Shown here in pieces: positions 18,295 through 27,273 of a DNA stretch of 64,000 nt. The position numbers were made by a program, and so were the translations under genes. Every line of letters begins with the position of its first letter. Within the stretch, counting starts at the first letter, position 1. Source of the stretch: Verrucomicrobiota bacterium (GTDB taxonomy: Bacteria > Verrucomicrobiota > Verrucomicrobiia > Chthoniobacterales > SZAS-18); NCBI GenBank assembly GCA_018240025.1, contig JAFEGM010000003.1, positions 106,915 through 170,914 on the forward strand, read 5' to 3'. The notes under the pieces were generated by a model. That model saw only the letters and a program-made list of their open reading frames with translations, ran no database searches and was not told the DNA's origin.

Positions 18295-18921
18295 ATGCGA
18301 ATCCGTCCCGTCCTGCTCTCGTGGTTCTGCGCCGTGCTGGCTTTCGCCCAACCCCCGGCCACGCCCACGCCCACGCTGCGGCCCACTGCCACGCCGATCC
18401 CCACGCCCACCCCCATCGCGGTGGCCGATGTCCGTGTCATCCTGAAGACGGACAAGGGCGACATCGAGATGACCATCTTCGCGTCGAAAGCCCCCGTGAC
18501 CGCCGCCAGCTTCGTCAATCTCGCCGAGAAGAAGTTCTACGACGGCAAGACCTTCCACCGCGTCATCCCCGGCTTCATGATCCAGGGCGGCGACCCCACC
18601 GGCACCGGCGCGGGCAATCCCGGCTATTTGTTCGAGGACGAGTTCCGCCCCGAACTGCGCTTCAATCGCGCCGGCCTCCTCGCCATGGCCAACGCCGGCC
18701 GCGGCACCAACGGCTCGCAGTTCTTCATCACCCACGCCCCCACGCCGCATCTCAACGACCGCCACACCATCTTCGGCGAAGTGACCAAGGGCATGGAGGT
18801 CGTCATGGACATCAAGCAGGGCGACAAAATCCGCACCATCGAGGTCCTCGACTCGTCCCAGCCGCTGCTCAACGCGCTCGCGCCGCGGGTGGAGCAGTGG
18901 AACAAGCTGCTCAAAAAGTAA
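18295..18921 (+). CDS. secreted peptidyl-prolyl cis-trans isomerase, cyclophilin type
   Basis: 208 residues. A signal peptide ([16 protein letters not shown]) is followed by a Pro/Thr linker ([17 protein letters not shown], about 20-40) and a cyclophilin domain. Diagnostic blocks are [14 protein letters not shown] (catalytic Arg), [16 protein letters not shown] and [11 protein letters not shown]. It would assist proline-limited folding in the periplasm. The export signal favours the ATG at 18295 over in-frame codons further up. It is divergent from aguB with about 110 bp between them, where promoters of both should lie. The Pro/Thr linker resembles that of the protein at 5450-7105. Confidence 0.92.
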   Translation: MRIRPVLLSWFCAVLAFAQPPATPTPTLRPTATPIPTPTPIAVADVRVILKTDKGDIEMTIFASKAPVTAASFVNLAEKKFYDGKTFHRVIPGFMIQGGDPTGTGAGNPGYLFEDEFRPELRFNRAGLLAMANAGRGTNGSQFFITHAPTPHLNDRHTIFGEVTKGMEVVMDIKQGDKIRTIEVLDSSQPLLNALAPRVEQWNKLLKK

Positions 18922-19121
18922 GGAAGAAGGCTGAAGGAGGAAGGAAGAAGGCGGTCTCGCAAAGCGGGCGATGGAGGTCTGCACGCTTCCCACGGCACGG
19001 GAGGCGCGAACTGTTGGTCGATCTCACGGCGTACGGAAAAGGCGCGTTGCCGACGCTCCTTGGACCTTTCCGTTTGTATCTTCCTTGAGTCTTGCCTCTT
19101 GCTTCTTGAACCTTCCCCACG
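18922..19121. other. intergenic region with purine-rich tract and end of GTCACCCC repeat
   Basis: Two hundred bases between convergent genes. A purine tract (GGAAGAAGG/GGAGGAAGG units, about 18921-18951) follows the cyclophilin stop. Pyrimidine-rich CTTCCTTGAGTCTTGCC-type sequence approaches the other gene. I see no open frame and no clear terminator with a T run. Confidence 0.5.
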
Positions 19122-22100
19122 TCACCCCGTCACCACCACCCGGTAAAACACCGGCCCGGCGGGTGCGTTCGAGTCGGTGAAGATCATCTCGAACGGGGCG
19201 GTCGTGCCGGCGCCGGCTTGCGGGGCGCCGACGTTCGTGAAGGTGTCGGTGGCGAGGCTGGTGGAGCGCTGCAGTTGGTAGGTGTGGCTGACGAAGCCGT
19301 CGACCCTGACCGTGACGGTGTTGCCTACGCGGGTGGCGGTCTTGACGCTCACGCCGCCGGGCGCAAGGAAGAGGCCGCTGCCGGAGATAGCGAGGGCGGG
19401 GAAGGAGGTAGCCGGACCGGCGGTGATGAGGTCGATGACGCCATGGTTCACGATCGAGGTCACGCCGCTGGCGTCGAGGACCGCGCCGTTGCGGATGCGC
19501 AGGGTGCCGTGGTTCGTGATGGTCCCAGTGACGGCGAGCGAGCCGCTGGTCCGCTCGACCGTGGCGCCGGTGTTCACGACGAGGCCGCCCTGGATGGAGC
19601 CGTTGCCGAGGAAGCTGCCGCTGACCGCGAGCACGCCCTGGATCGTGCCGTCATTGGTCAGCGTGCGGCCTGAAGCGAGGGTGAAACCGGCAGCGCCCAG
19701 CGCGGTGACGTCGAAGGTGGCGCCGCTGGCGACGGCGATGGGGCCGACGCCGGCGGTGGCGGAAGCGCCCAGTGCGAGCGTGCCGGCGTCGACGTAGGTC
19801 CAGCCGCCGTAGGTATTCACCGCGGTGAGCAGGAGCGTGCCAGGGCCGGTCTTGCGCAGCGTGCCGGCGGTGGGCTCGGTGGCCTGATAGTTGTCCTTCA
19901 GGCGCGTCGAGATGGTGAGGTCGGGCGCCGGCGACGAGGTCACGTCCGCCACGGCGAACGTGGTCAGCGGGCCGAGATTGACGAGGTCGTTCGCATTGAC
20001 CGTCGCGGTGGCCGTGATCGACGACGGCGAACTGCCGCCGACCGTGACCGTGCCGCGAATCAGGTAGGCCGGCAGGTCGACGTTCACGCCGCCGCTGGCG
20101 CGCAGTTCCGCGCCGTTGAGCGTGAGGTCCTTGAACGTGGTGAACGTGTTCGTGTTGCGCACCAACGCACCGGCTTGGGCCACCAGCGTGGTGACGGGCG
20201 TGCTGTTGTAGTTGCCGAGAAGGTCGTTGCCATCCAGCACCAGGCTGCTGCCCGCCTCGAGGGTGATCGTCGAGCCGGCCACCTGGCCAGAATTGTACAA
20301 GCTGGCCGTGCCGGAGAAGACGAGGGAGGAGCCCCCGGTGATCGTGGTCGCGCCGGTGTAGGTGTGATTCCCCGTCAGCCCGAGGACCAGGCCGCCGCCC
20401 ACCGTCAGACTGCCGGATCCGCTGATCGCGCCGCCCTGGAAAAGCGAGCCGGTGCGCGCATAGACCAGCGCGCCGTTGTTCACGATCGGCGCATTGGCGC
20501 CGATCGCGCCGGTCGCCCCGCCGTTGCCCACCTGCAGCGTGCCGCCCTGGATGCTCGTGGGACCGTTGATGCCGTTGTCGGCGGCCAGCACGAGCGTGCC
20601 CGGGCCGACCTTGGTCAGCCCCGCGCTGCCGCTCAGCGCCGTGCCGAAGGTGACCGTCTGGCCGCCGGGGTCGATGCTGTACGCGGCGGTGCTCGGCGTG
20701 TTGATGAGCGGGGAGAGATCCGTGGCGAAGCCCGTCGCGTAAGCCAGCGTGCCGCCCGCGAAGGTGATCCGCGCCGCGCCGAGCTGGTTGGCCGCGCTCA
20801 GCCGGAGCGAGCCGCCGCCGAGGGTGACGGTGCCCGCGAGGCTGGAATTGGCGGCGGTCAGTTCGAGCCGGCCTGCGCCGGCCTTGGTCAGGCCGAAGCT
20901 GTTGTTGAGCGGCGAGGCGAAGGTCACGCTCTGGCCGTTGGTGTCGACGCTGATCGCGCCGCTGCCGCCCGCGTTGAAGAGCCCGGAGAGATCGGTGCTG
21001 AGCCCGATGTATTGCAAGGTGCCGCCGTTGAAGGTCAGGCGGCTGGAGCCGAAGGAGCCGGCATTGGCGTAGCCCAGCAATCCGCCCGCGAGGCTGGTGG
21101 TGCCGGAGTAGGTGTTGGCCGCATTGAGGATCAGCGTGCCCGCACCGCTCTTGGTCAGTCCGTTCGTGCCGCCGATGGGCGTGGCGAAGGTCACGTTTTG
21201 ACCGTTGGTGTCGATGCTGGTGGAGCCCGTGCCGTTGCTCGTCAGGTTGGCGGAAATGTCCTGATTGACCCCGAGGTAACGCAGCGTGCCGCCGTTGAAG
21301 CGCACCGTGCTCGTGCCCAGCGCGGTGGCCGAGCCGATCCCGAGCACGCCGCCCTGCAGCAGCGTCTGGCCGGCGTAGGTGTTCGGACCGGTCAACGTGA
21401 GCGTGCCCGGGCCGGTCTTGGTCAGCGTCTGCGCGGCGCTGCTGGTCGTGACGGCGGCGGTGACGTTGAGCGTCGCGCCGTTCTCGGTGTTGAACGCGGT
21501 GCCGGGGTTTCCGTTGTCCGAGCGCAGATCGACCCGGCCCGCGATGGTCGTGGTCGTGCCCGTCGTGGCATTGACCGACGTCGGTCCGCCCGCCGGTCCG
21601 CCGAAGGCAAACTTCGAGCCGGCGGTCGCACTGGGCGTGCCGCCGTTCGAACTCATGGTACCGCCGCTGAGCGTGTAGGCCACGCCCCAGCCCAGGTCTA
21701 CGGACGAGCTGTTCAGCAGCGTGCCGCCCGCGAGCGTGACCGCATTGACCTTCGTGCCGGTCGAGAACCCGAAGCCGTTGCCCGCGGTGGCATCGACCGT
21801 CGTGCCCGCCGCGATCGAGAGCGTGCCGCGGATCGCGCCGCTGGCGCCGCCGTTACCGAGCGTGAGCTTGCCTGCCTCCACGCTGGTCCCGCTGGTGTAG
21901 GTGTTGAGTCCGGTCAGTACCAGCGTGCCGGGGCCGGTCTTGCGCAGGCCGGTGCTGCCCATGAGCTCATCGAGTACGGTGCTGACGTTGAGCGTGTCGC
22001 CGTTGCCGATGTTGAAGATCGTACCGCCGGCCTGGCCGAGCGTGGCATTGCCGCCCGTGATGTTGGAGACGGTGCCGCCGCCGGGTGTGGAGACGCCGCG

Positions 22101-24173
22101 GTCGAAGTTCCAAGTGCCGAAGGTCGGCTCGGGATCGGTGGCCGCGAGCGTGCCGCCGGCGAGCACGAGGGCCACGAGATGCTGGCTCACGCCGCTGGCG
22201 GCGCGCAGGGTGCCGCCGGCGTTGAGCCGCACCGTGCGCCCGGGGAGCGAGTTGGTGTCGAAGCCCATGAACGAATTGCTGCCCAGCACGAGGATCTCGC
22301 CCGTGCCGCCGATGGTCACATTGCCGCGGCCGAGCGCGCCGAAGGCCGTGTTGGGCGCGCTGGTGCGGAGCTGCCCGCCGTTGACGGTGGTGCCGCCCGT
22401 GAACGCACTCTGCCCGCCCAGCTGCTGCACGGAGGTGCCGGTCTTGACCAGGCTGAGCGTGCCGCCGGGGCCGTTGGTCAGGCTGCCGCCGAAGTCGGAA
22501 GTCAGGCCGTCGCTGTTCAACGTGACGGTCAGATTCGAGCCGGTGGTGCTGGTGGTGACGACCCCTCCGCCCCCGACCGAGGCTAGGCCGCGCAGAGTGA
22601 TGTGGTTGCCGTTGAGATCGAGCGTGCCGTCGACCGACGCCAGGCTGGTGCCGAGGTTGCCGCCGCTGGGGGCGAGTCGGAGCGTGCCCTGCTCGATTAC
22701 GGTGAAGCCGAAATAGTCGTGCGGTGTCTCGAAGAGCAGCCGGCCCGCGCCGCGCTTGCGCAGCGTGATGTTGCCGCTGCTGCTCGAACCGATCGTGCCG
22801 AAGACACTGCGGTCGACCGACGTGTCGAAGATGAGGGGCGGCGGCTGCGCGCCATTGATCGCCTCCTGGTAGATGCTCGTGCCGCCGGTCAGTCCGGCGA
22901 TCCCGGGCTCGGTGCCGCCGCTGCCGCCGCCTGCGCCGCCCGCGCCGGCGGTGGTGAAGCCGGCGGGAACCGGGGTTTCGAGGATCGTGACCGGACCGGC
23001 GCCGGTCGCGCCGCGGACGAAGATGATGCCCCCGTAGGCCGAGCCGCCGTCGCCGCCCTGACGCCGCTTGCCGTTGCCGCCGCCGAAGCCGCCGTTGCCG
23101 CCGTTCGCATTCTGCCCGCCGCTTCCGCCGCCGCCGCCGTACCCGCCGTTGCCGCCGACGATGTAGAGTCCGCCGCCGCCGCCGCCGAAGTCGCCGCCGT
23201 GGCCCGGGGCGCTCACGCCGTAGGTCGAGCCGCCGCCGCCGCCGCCGAACTTGCCGCCGTTGCCGGCCGTGCGCAGCGGAGGCGGATTCTGCGAATTCGA
23301 GCCCGCGCCGCCGCCACCGCCGCCGCCGTAGAGCGAACCGTCGGTGCCCGAGCTGGAGTTGTTGGCGCCGCCATTGCCGCCGCCGCCTTGTCCCGCGCCG
23401 TTAACCGCATTGGCCGTGCCGCCGCCGCCGCCCGCCACGTTGATGACGGTGTCGGTGCGACCGTTCGCGCCGTTGCCGATGAGCCCGCCGCCGCCGCCGC
23501 CGGCCACGCCGACCGCGTTGTTGTCGCCGCCGTTGCCGCCGTTGCCGCGGTAGCCGCCGCCGCCGCCGCCCTGCGCGCCCCCGTTGCCGCCGAGGCCGCC
23601 GCCGCCGCCGCCCATGAAGCTCGTGCTCGCGCCGCCGTTGCCGCCGATCGCGCCGATGTCGTCGAAGAACACGTTCTCGATCACCAGCTGTCCCGAGTTG
23701 ACGAAGATCGCCCCGCCCAGGCCCGCGCCGCCGCCGGCCGAGGGCCCGCCGTTGCCGCCGACCGCGCGGCAGAACCGGATGGCCAGGTTGGCAATGCGCA
23801 CCACGTGGCTGGGCGGCGCATCGATGAAGAAGGGCCGGCCGAGATAGCCTCCGCTCACCGCGTAGATCTGCGGGGCCAGATTCGGATCGCTCCGGATCGT
23901 GACCGTGCGGGTGATCGGCAACATCCCGCGGGTGATGGTCGGGTAGTCGTAGATGTTGATGATGCTGCCTTCCGGATTCGTGCTGTTGTTCGACTGCACG
24001 ATGCAGTAGCGCAGATCCCCCGTGTTGCCGGAACCCGCGCCGGTCATGTAGGGACCATCGTCCTTGTGGTCGGCGACGTAGAAGACATCGGGCGCAGCGA
24101 GCAACGGCGCGGCTCCGATGAGAGTGACCGCGCAGAGAGCGGTGAGAAAGCGAGGGAAAGTGGAAAGGATCAT
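19122..24173 (-). CDS. giant secreted protein with autotransporter-associated beta-strand (PATR) repeats
   Basis: 1683 residues from the ATG at 24173, which opens a signal peptide (PRFLTALCAVTLIGAAPLLAA). Residues about 30-135 look like a parallel beta-helix start (DGPYMTGAGSGNTGDLRYCI). About 138-425 is extremely Gly-rich (GGGGGG runs, GGNGG). The rest is many PATR-type units of the form GLTKxGxGTLxLxxANTYxGxTxLxGGxL. There is neither a C-terminal beta-barrel nor a PEP-CTERM signal. The end (HTYQLQRSTS ... FYRVVVTG) matches the end of the protein at 51862-54495. The TGA stop lies in a GTCACCCC repeat. Function is probably surface adhesion or cell-envelope structure, by family only. Two large frames opposite it are shadows. 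Confidence 0.88.
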   Translation of the reverse strand: MILSTFPRFLTALCAVTLIGAAPLLAAPDVFYVADHKDDGPYMTGAGSGNTGDLRYCIVQSNNSTNPEGSIINIYDYPTITRGMLPITRTVTIRSDPNLAPQIYAVSGGYLGRPFFIDAPPSHVVRIANLAIRFCRAVGGNGGPSAGGGAGLGGAIFVNSGQLVIENVFFDDIGAIGGNGGASTSFMGGGGGGLGGNGGAQGGGGGGYRGNGGNGGDNNAVGVAGGGGGGLIGNGANGRTDTVINVAGGGGGTANAVNGAGQGGGGNGGANNSSSGTDGSLYGGGGGGGAGSNSQNPPPLRTAGNGGKFGGGGGGSTYGVSAPGHGGDFGGGGGGLYIVGGNGGYGGGGGSGGQNANGGNGGFGGGNGKRRQGGDGGSAYGGIIFVRGATGAGPVTILETPVPAGFTTAGAGGAGGGSGGTEPGIAGLTGGTSIYQEAINGAQPPPLIFDTSVDRSVFGTIGSSSSGNITLRKRGAGRLLFETPHDYFGFTVIEQGTLRLAPSGGNLGTSLASVDGTLDLNGNHITLRGLASVGGGGVVTTSTTGSNLTVTLNSDGLTSDFGGSLTNGPGGTLSLVKTGTSVQQLGGQSAFTGGTTVNGGQLRTSAPNTAFGALGRGNVTIGGTGEILVLGSNSFMGFDTNSLPGRTVRLNAGGTLRAASGVSQHLVALVLAGGTLAATDPEPTFGTWNFDRGVSTPGGGTVSNITGGNATLGQAGGTIFNIGNGDTLNVSTVLDELMGSTGLRKTGPGTLVLTGLNTYTSGTSVEAGKLTLGNGGASGAIRGTLSIAAGTTVDATAGNGFGFSTGTKVNAVTLAGGTLLNSSSVDLGWGVAYTLSGGTMSSNGGTPSATAGSKFAFGGPAGGPTSVNATTGTTTTIAGRVDLRSDNGNPGTAFNTENGATLNVTAAVTTSSAAQTLTKTGPGTLTLTGPNTYAGQTLLQGGVLGIGSATALGTSTVRFNGGTLRYLGVNQDISANLTSNGTGSTSIDTNGQNVTFATPIGGTNGLTKSGAGTLILNAANTYSGTTSLAGGLLGYANAGSFGSSRLTFNGGTLQYIGLSTDLSGLFNAGGSGAISVDTNGQSVTFASPLNNSFGLTKAGAGRLELTAANSSLAGTVTLGGGSLRLSAANQLGAARITFAGGTLAYATGFATDLSPLINTPSTAAYSIDPGGQTVTFGTALSGSAGLTKVGPGTLVLAADNGINGPTSIQGGTLQVGNGGATGAIGANAPIVNNGALVYARTGSLFQGGAISGSGSLTVGGGLVLGLTGNHTYTGATTITGGSSLVFSGTASLYNSGQVAGSTITLEAGSSLVLDGNDLLGNYNSTPVTTLVAQAGALVRNTNTFTTFKDLTLNGAELRASGGVNVDLPAYLIRGTVTVGGSSPSSITATATVNANDLVNLGPLTTFAVADVTSSPAPDLTISTRLKDNYQATEPTAGTLRKTGPGTLLLTAVNTYGGWTYVDAGTLALGASATAGVGPIAVASGATFDVTALGAAGFTLASGRTLTNDGTIQGVLAVSGSFLGNGSIQGGLVVNTGATVERTSGSLAVTGTITNHGTLRIRNGAVLDASGVTSIVNHGVIDLITAGPATSFPALAISGSGLFLAPGGVSVKTATRVGNTVTVRVDGFVSHTYQLQRSTSLATDTFTNVGAPQAGAGTTAPFEMIFTDSNAPAGPVFYRVVVTG

Positions 24174-24292
24174 CGGGAGAAGGCGGAGGCTGGGCGCGGA
24201 CGCGCGGCCGCAATCTGGGTATTTTCCAGCCCGCAACCATCTTCTCGTGACGAGCGCCCCGGATTCTGTGACGAGCGCGACGTAGACCGGCC

Positions 24293-24316
24293 CGGCCGCA
24301 CTCGGAGATTGTGGAC
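24293..24316. repeat. dispersed CCGCACTCGGAGA repeat copy, degenerate
   Basis: Degenerate copy of the CCGCACTC-TCC-GAGTGCGG palindrome that is tandemly repeated at 48679-49125. It lies immediately after the stop side of the small membrane-protein gene at 24324-24722. Confidence 0.6.
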
Positions 24317-24323
24317 CAAAGCT

Positions 24324-24722
24324 TCAACTCCCCGGCGAAGCGAGTGGGGACCGACGCTGCCAGCGTGGATACCGCGCGAACGCGATTGCCCCGGTCACGG
24401 CCAACGGGAGCACATAGAGCACCGTGACAGCCGCCAGGAAGGCGGCCGGTTGCTCGCTGAGGAAGAACGAAGGCAGGGTGAAGAGCAGCCCGACGAGCGC
24501 CGGACCGGGGGTGGCAGCGACGAAGAAGTCGGTCAGCAGGCTGGGCGTCCAGGCGCAGGCCAGGAGGAGCGCAAACGCCCAGCGCCGCTCGCGAACCCAC
24601 GTCAACCCCGGGAAGCGCGCACCGCCGCCGACGAGCAGCGCCGCGATCACGACCAAGCCATGGATCGCCAGCGCGACCGAAAAGGACGGCCAACGCAGCA
24701 GGTAACCAAGCGAGTCGAGCAC
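24324..24722 (-). CDS. small integral membrane protein, unknown function
   Basis: 132 residues with four hydrophobic segments (about 12-32, 48-62, 70-88 and 96-118) and an Arg-rich C-terminus. No family was recognised. The protein-like pattern of membrane helices separated by charged turns supports a real gene. It is bracketed by degenerate copies of the CCGCACTC repeat at 24293 and 24784, which may mark it as a separately gained unit. Confidence 0.6.
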   Translation of the reverse strand: MLDSLGYLLRWPSFSVALAIHGLVVIAALLVGGGARFPGLTWVRERRWAFALLLACAWTPSLLTDFFVAATPGPALVGLLFTLPSFFLSEQPAAFLAAVTVLYVLPLAVTGAIAFARYPRWQRRSPLASPGS

Positions 24723-24783
24723 GGACGAGTATGGCGCCGGAATCGCTCGGCGCCACTCCGCTCCTCCGCTCCTCCGCGCGCGG

Positions 24784-24808
24784 CCGCACTCGGAGAGGGC
24801 GGACTACT
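24784..24808. repeat. dispersed CCGCACTCGGAGAG repeat copy
   Basis: A second degenerate copy of the 19-bp palindrome, followed by GCGGACTAC, which also follows the palindrome in the 74-bp repeats near 49.0 kb. It overlaps the 3' end of the VOC gene, which reads into it. Confidence 0.6.
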
Positions 24809-25253
24809 TGCTCAGGTCCTCCGCCAGGCCGAGCAGGATGCCTTCCGGACCGCGCACGTAGCAGAGGCGGTAAATGCCTTCGTAGTTCACGACTTCACCC
24901 ACGACCTCTGCGCCAAGCTGACGCAGCCGCGCCAGGGTCGCGTCGAGATCGGGCACGTTGAACATTACCCGCAGGTATCCCAGCGCGTTGACCGGCGCGG
25001 TGCGGTGGTCGGCCGCCACGGGCGGCGCGAGGAAGCGCGACAACTCCAGGCGTCCGTGGCCGTCGGGCGTGCGTAGCATCGCGATCTCCACCCGCATTCC
25101 GCGCAACCCCGTCACGCCGTCCGCCCACGCGCCCTCGATCGGCGCACGGCCCTCGAGTTCCAAGCCCAGCTCGAGGAAGAAGGCGATGGCCGCATCGAGG
25201 TCGGCCACGACGATGCCGACGTTGTGCAGGGTCAAAGAACGCGGGGTGGGCAT
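24804..25253 (-). CDS. VOC family protein (glyoxalase/dioxygenase fold)
   Basis: 149 residues from the ATG at 25253; the open frame continues to 25382 without family features. It shows the two beta-alpha-beta modules of the VOC superfamily: LHNVGIVVADLDAAIAFFLELGLE, then VNALGYLRVMFNVPDLDATLARLRQLGAE and YVRGPEGILLGLAE. A metal-binding pattern of His (HNVG), Glu (RLELSRF) and C-terminal Glu is possible. The superfamily covers lyases, dioxygenases and resistance proteins, so the substrate is open. Confidence 0.88.
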   Translation of the reverse strand: MPTPRSLTLHNVGIVVADLDAAIAFFLELGLELEGRAPIEGAWADGVTGLRGMRVEIAMLRTPDGHGRLELSRFLAPPVAADHRTAPVNALGYLRVMFNVPDLDATLARLRQLGAEVVGEVVNYEGIYRLCYVRGPEGILLGLAEDLSK

Positions 25254-25452
25254 CACAGCCGGTGGGGCGCGTTGGCGGCTGACGCAAGCATTCCTCGGCG
25301 ATCGCCGAGTGTCACGGGTGACCAGGCCCACCCGGATGAAAGCACGGAAATCCTTCCTCGGTTCCGGCAGATCTGCGTTCATCCTGCGAATCCTCGATCC
25401 TCGGCTGCCCGCGCGCCGCGTTCAGCAGTGCGCCCGTCCCGGCCGGCACGGC

Positions 25453-25707
25453 TCAGTCGTCCTCGTAGAAGCAGTCGCAGGTGATCGCCTGCCCGCTGCA
25501 CCGCGGACACGGCTCGAGATCGCAGCCCAGCACGTGCCGACGCCCCCGCGGCACGCCGCAGTCGTCACAGGTCGGCAAGTCGGAGTCGTCCTCCCCCTCG
25601 CCGTAGCGCAGTCGGTCGAACTCGACCCCGTTGATGACGAAGCTGGCGGGATCGGCGTTGGTGCGGTTTTCCCCGTGCCAGCGGGGTTCCTTGGAATTCC
25701 AGGACAT
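25453..25707 (-). CDS. small Cys-rich zinc-ribbon-like protein
   Basis: 84 residues. The C-terminal half has a dense metal-binding pattern: CDDCG, GC, CPRCSGQ and CDC within 35 residues (LPTCDDCGVPRG, HVLGCDLEPCPRCSGQ). I recognise the arrangement (CxxCG...H-x-x-GCD-x-E-x-CPxC-GGQ) from small conserved hypothetical proteins in many bacteria. It probably folds around one or two zinc ions. The N-terminal part (FVINGVEFDRLRYGEGEDD) is beta-like. No function is known. It lies alone on the minus strand in a region of small accessory genes. Confidence 0.75.
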   Translation of the reverse strand: MSWNSKEPRWHGENRTNADPASFVINGVEFDRLRYGEGEDDSDLPTCDDCGVPRGRRHVLGCDLEPCPRCSGQAITCDCFYEDD

Positions 25708-25906
25708 GAGCGGGGTCGAAACGGCACCGTTTCTCCGGCTTTCAACTTGGCGACGCAGGGAGTGGTCCAGCCCATGGACTGGCGTGACTCGAGCTGGCCG
25801 CCAGCGGCAATCCTCGCCCGTCCGAGGAAATCGCGCAATCCTAGGCGTAGGTCCACTGAGCGGAGCGAGCGTTGACTGAGTCGCCGGCGAATTCTAAGTG
25901 GGAACG

Positions 25907-26344
25907 ATGCGCATCCTGTTTCTGGTCCTCTGTTGGATGATGGCCGCGGCGCCGACGGCTCGCTCCTCGCAAGACGCCACGATCTGGCCGCAATCCATCA
26001 CGCTGGACTTCCCGGAAGGCTACCAGGTCGTCCTCAAGACTCGGGGAGTCGACGAGGTTTCGGCTCTCACGGTGCGGGATGGATCCAAGACCCTACCCGT
26101 GCCGGAGGGTGTGTGCTTCCGACTCCGGGGCGTTCGCCTCGAGACGATCTGCGTAAGCTGGGTGGGGGCAAGAATGGAGGACGGTTCCGGGAATTTCTGG
26201 GTTCGGTGCTCGATGGGATCCGAACGTGAGCGCTCGTTCGGTGAGCTTCCTGAACTTTACCTGTACTTTTCGGGAGGCAGATACGCGGGTGGAACGATCA
26301 GGCGGAAAACGGGAACGATGACCTGGGTTACAGAAACGCTCTGA
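25907..26344 (+). CDS. secreted hypothetical protein
   Basis: 145 residues from the ATG at 25907, preceded by a GGGAA ribosome-binding-like sequence; a GTG at 25898 would add three residues. Residues 1-20 ([19 protein letters not shown]) are a signal peptide. The mature part is mixed beta with two Cys (CFRL, ETICVSW) that could form a disulfide and an ending TGTMTWVTETL. No family was recognised. Its base composition is less GC-rich than that of the window as a whole. Confidence 0.65.
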   Translation: MRILFLVLCWMMAAAPTARSSQDATIWPQSITLDFPEGYQVVLKTRGVDEVSALTVRDGSKTLPVPEGVCFRLRGVRLETICVSWVGARMEDGSGNFWVRCSMGSERERSFGELPELYLYFSGGRYAGGTIRRKTGTMTWVTETL

Positions 26345-26426
26345 AGTCGGGCCCCCTTCGGATCGCCCACACGTCAGCTAAGTTTCGAAACTGACACCAA
26401 TCGATGGCCGCCGTCCGCGGCACCGA

Positions 26427-26900
26427 TCAGGCAGCGCAGAAATGGTCCGGGTGTCTTCGCACATACTCCCCCAAGAGTCGGAACACGCATTCGGACTCGA
26501 TGCGATCGCCCAAAGTCACCAATTCCCCGCCGTTTTCCCAGGTGTGCGCATGCAGATACCGCAGGCGTTCTTCGCGATGCAGATGGGGATCGGCGATGCC
26601 AAAAAGTCCCGCCGCCCGGTCGATCAGGTCCGCCGCCTCGGCGGCTCCGATTTCGCGGTAGGCTTCCGAAAATGCGGAGTACGGAGGCACCCCCGGCCAG
26701 TCGCACTCGAAGAAGTAGGCGAAGCCCCCGTTATCGATCACGCCCTGAGCCGAGTAGACCATGACGAAGACCTGACGCGGGCGCGGCAGACGGGAGAGGT
26801 CTGCGTCGTTCCCGCCGCCCGCGAAAGCCACCTGCGCTGCCTGCGTGAGATCAGGTGGTTGGTCGCCGGGCATGACGGGTGGACGATGGGAGATCACCAC
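26427..26900 (-). CDS. DUF4375 / DMP19-like domain protein
   Basis: 157 residues. The core VYSAQGVIDNGGFAYFFE, followed by the AFSEAYREIGAAEAADLIDRAAGLFG helix, is the DUF4375 (DMP19) signature. Members often lie in accessory regions and sometimes next to toxin-immunity genes; their molecular function is unknown. The first nine residues may be replaced by a start at the ATG at 26873. The neighbours are short hypothetical genes, which supports an accessory island from about 25.4 to 27.2 kb. Confidence 0.78.
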   Translation of the reverse strand: MVISHRPPVMPGDQPPDLTQAAQVAFAGGGNDADLSRLPRPRQVFVMVYSAQGVIDNGGFAYFFECDWPGVPPYSAFSEAYREIGAAEAADLIDRAAGLFGIADPHLHREERLRYLHAHTWENGGELVTLGDRIESECVFRLLGEYVRRHPDHFCAA

Positions 26901-26968
26901 AAGCTCTCCAAGTCCTAACGACGCGTGTGGTGAGCGTCCGAAGCCGCGCGGCGGGCCTGTTGAACCGA

Positions 26969-27181
26969 CTACTCAAGATCAGGGAAGGACTTTGCAAATG
27001 GGGGCAGGGATAGCTTTTGCGCGAGCTGCTCAAACTCTTCCTTCGTCATCGGACCCCGCACGCCCGCCCGCTTTTCCTCGGCTGTGCCCGCCCGCTTCTC
27101 TACGAGGTAGTAGTGGGTCGTCGCGCGAAGACCACGCGAATCTGTGCCCAGCCATTCGTAGAGGTTTTGTTCGCTGGCCAT
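26969..27181 (-). CDS. small hypothetical protein
   Basis: 70 residues from the ATG at 27181. The sequence is polar and well mixed (EQNLYEWLGTDSRG, HYYLVEKRAG, MTKEEFEQLAQKLSLPPF), unlike the Arg/Ala/Pro pattern of shadow frames here, so it is probably translated. No domain was recognised. The open frame continues upstream into the opposite frame of the NTF2-like gene, which is not credible. Confidence 0.55.
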   Translation of the reverse strand: MASEQNLYEWLGTDSRGLRATTHYYLVEKRAGTAEEKRAGVRGPMTKEEFEQLAQKLSLPPFAKSFPDLE

Positions 27182-27273
27182 CTTAGGGGTGACTGGAAGC
27201 GCCCAATGCCACGACGACGCGAGCGCTTTGTCACGTGAATCCTGTCGTTGATCCGCCCCTGCCGCGACCGCCT

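Noticed and set aside
20175-25076. Two frames of about 800 codons opposite the PATR protein
   Set aside because: They have Arg/Ala/Gly-rich low-complexity translations without domains. The PATR repeats on the other strand explain the region.
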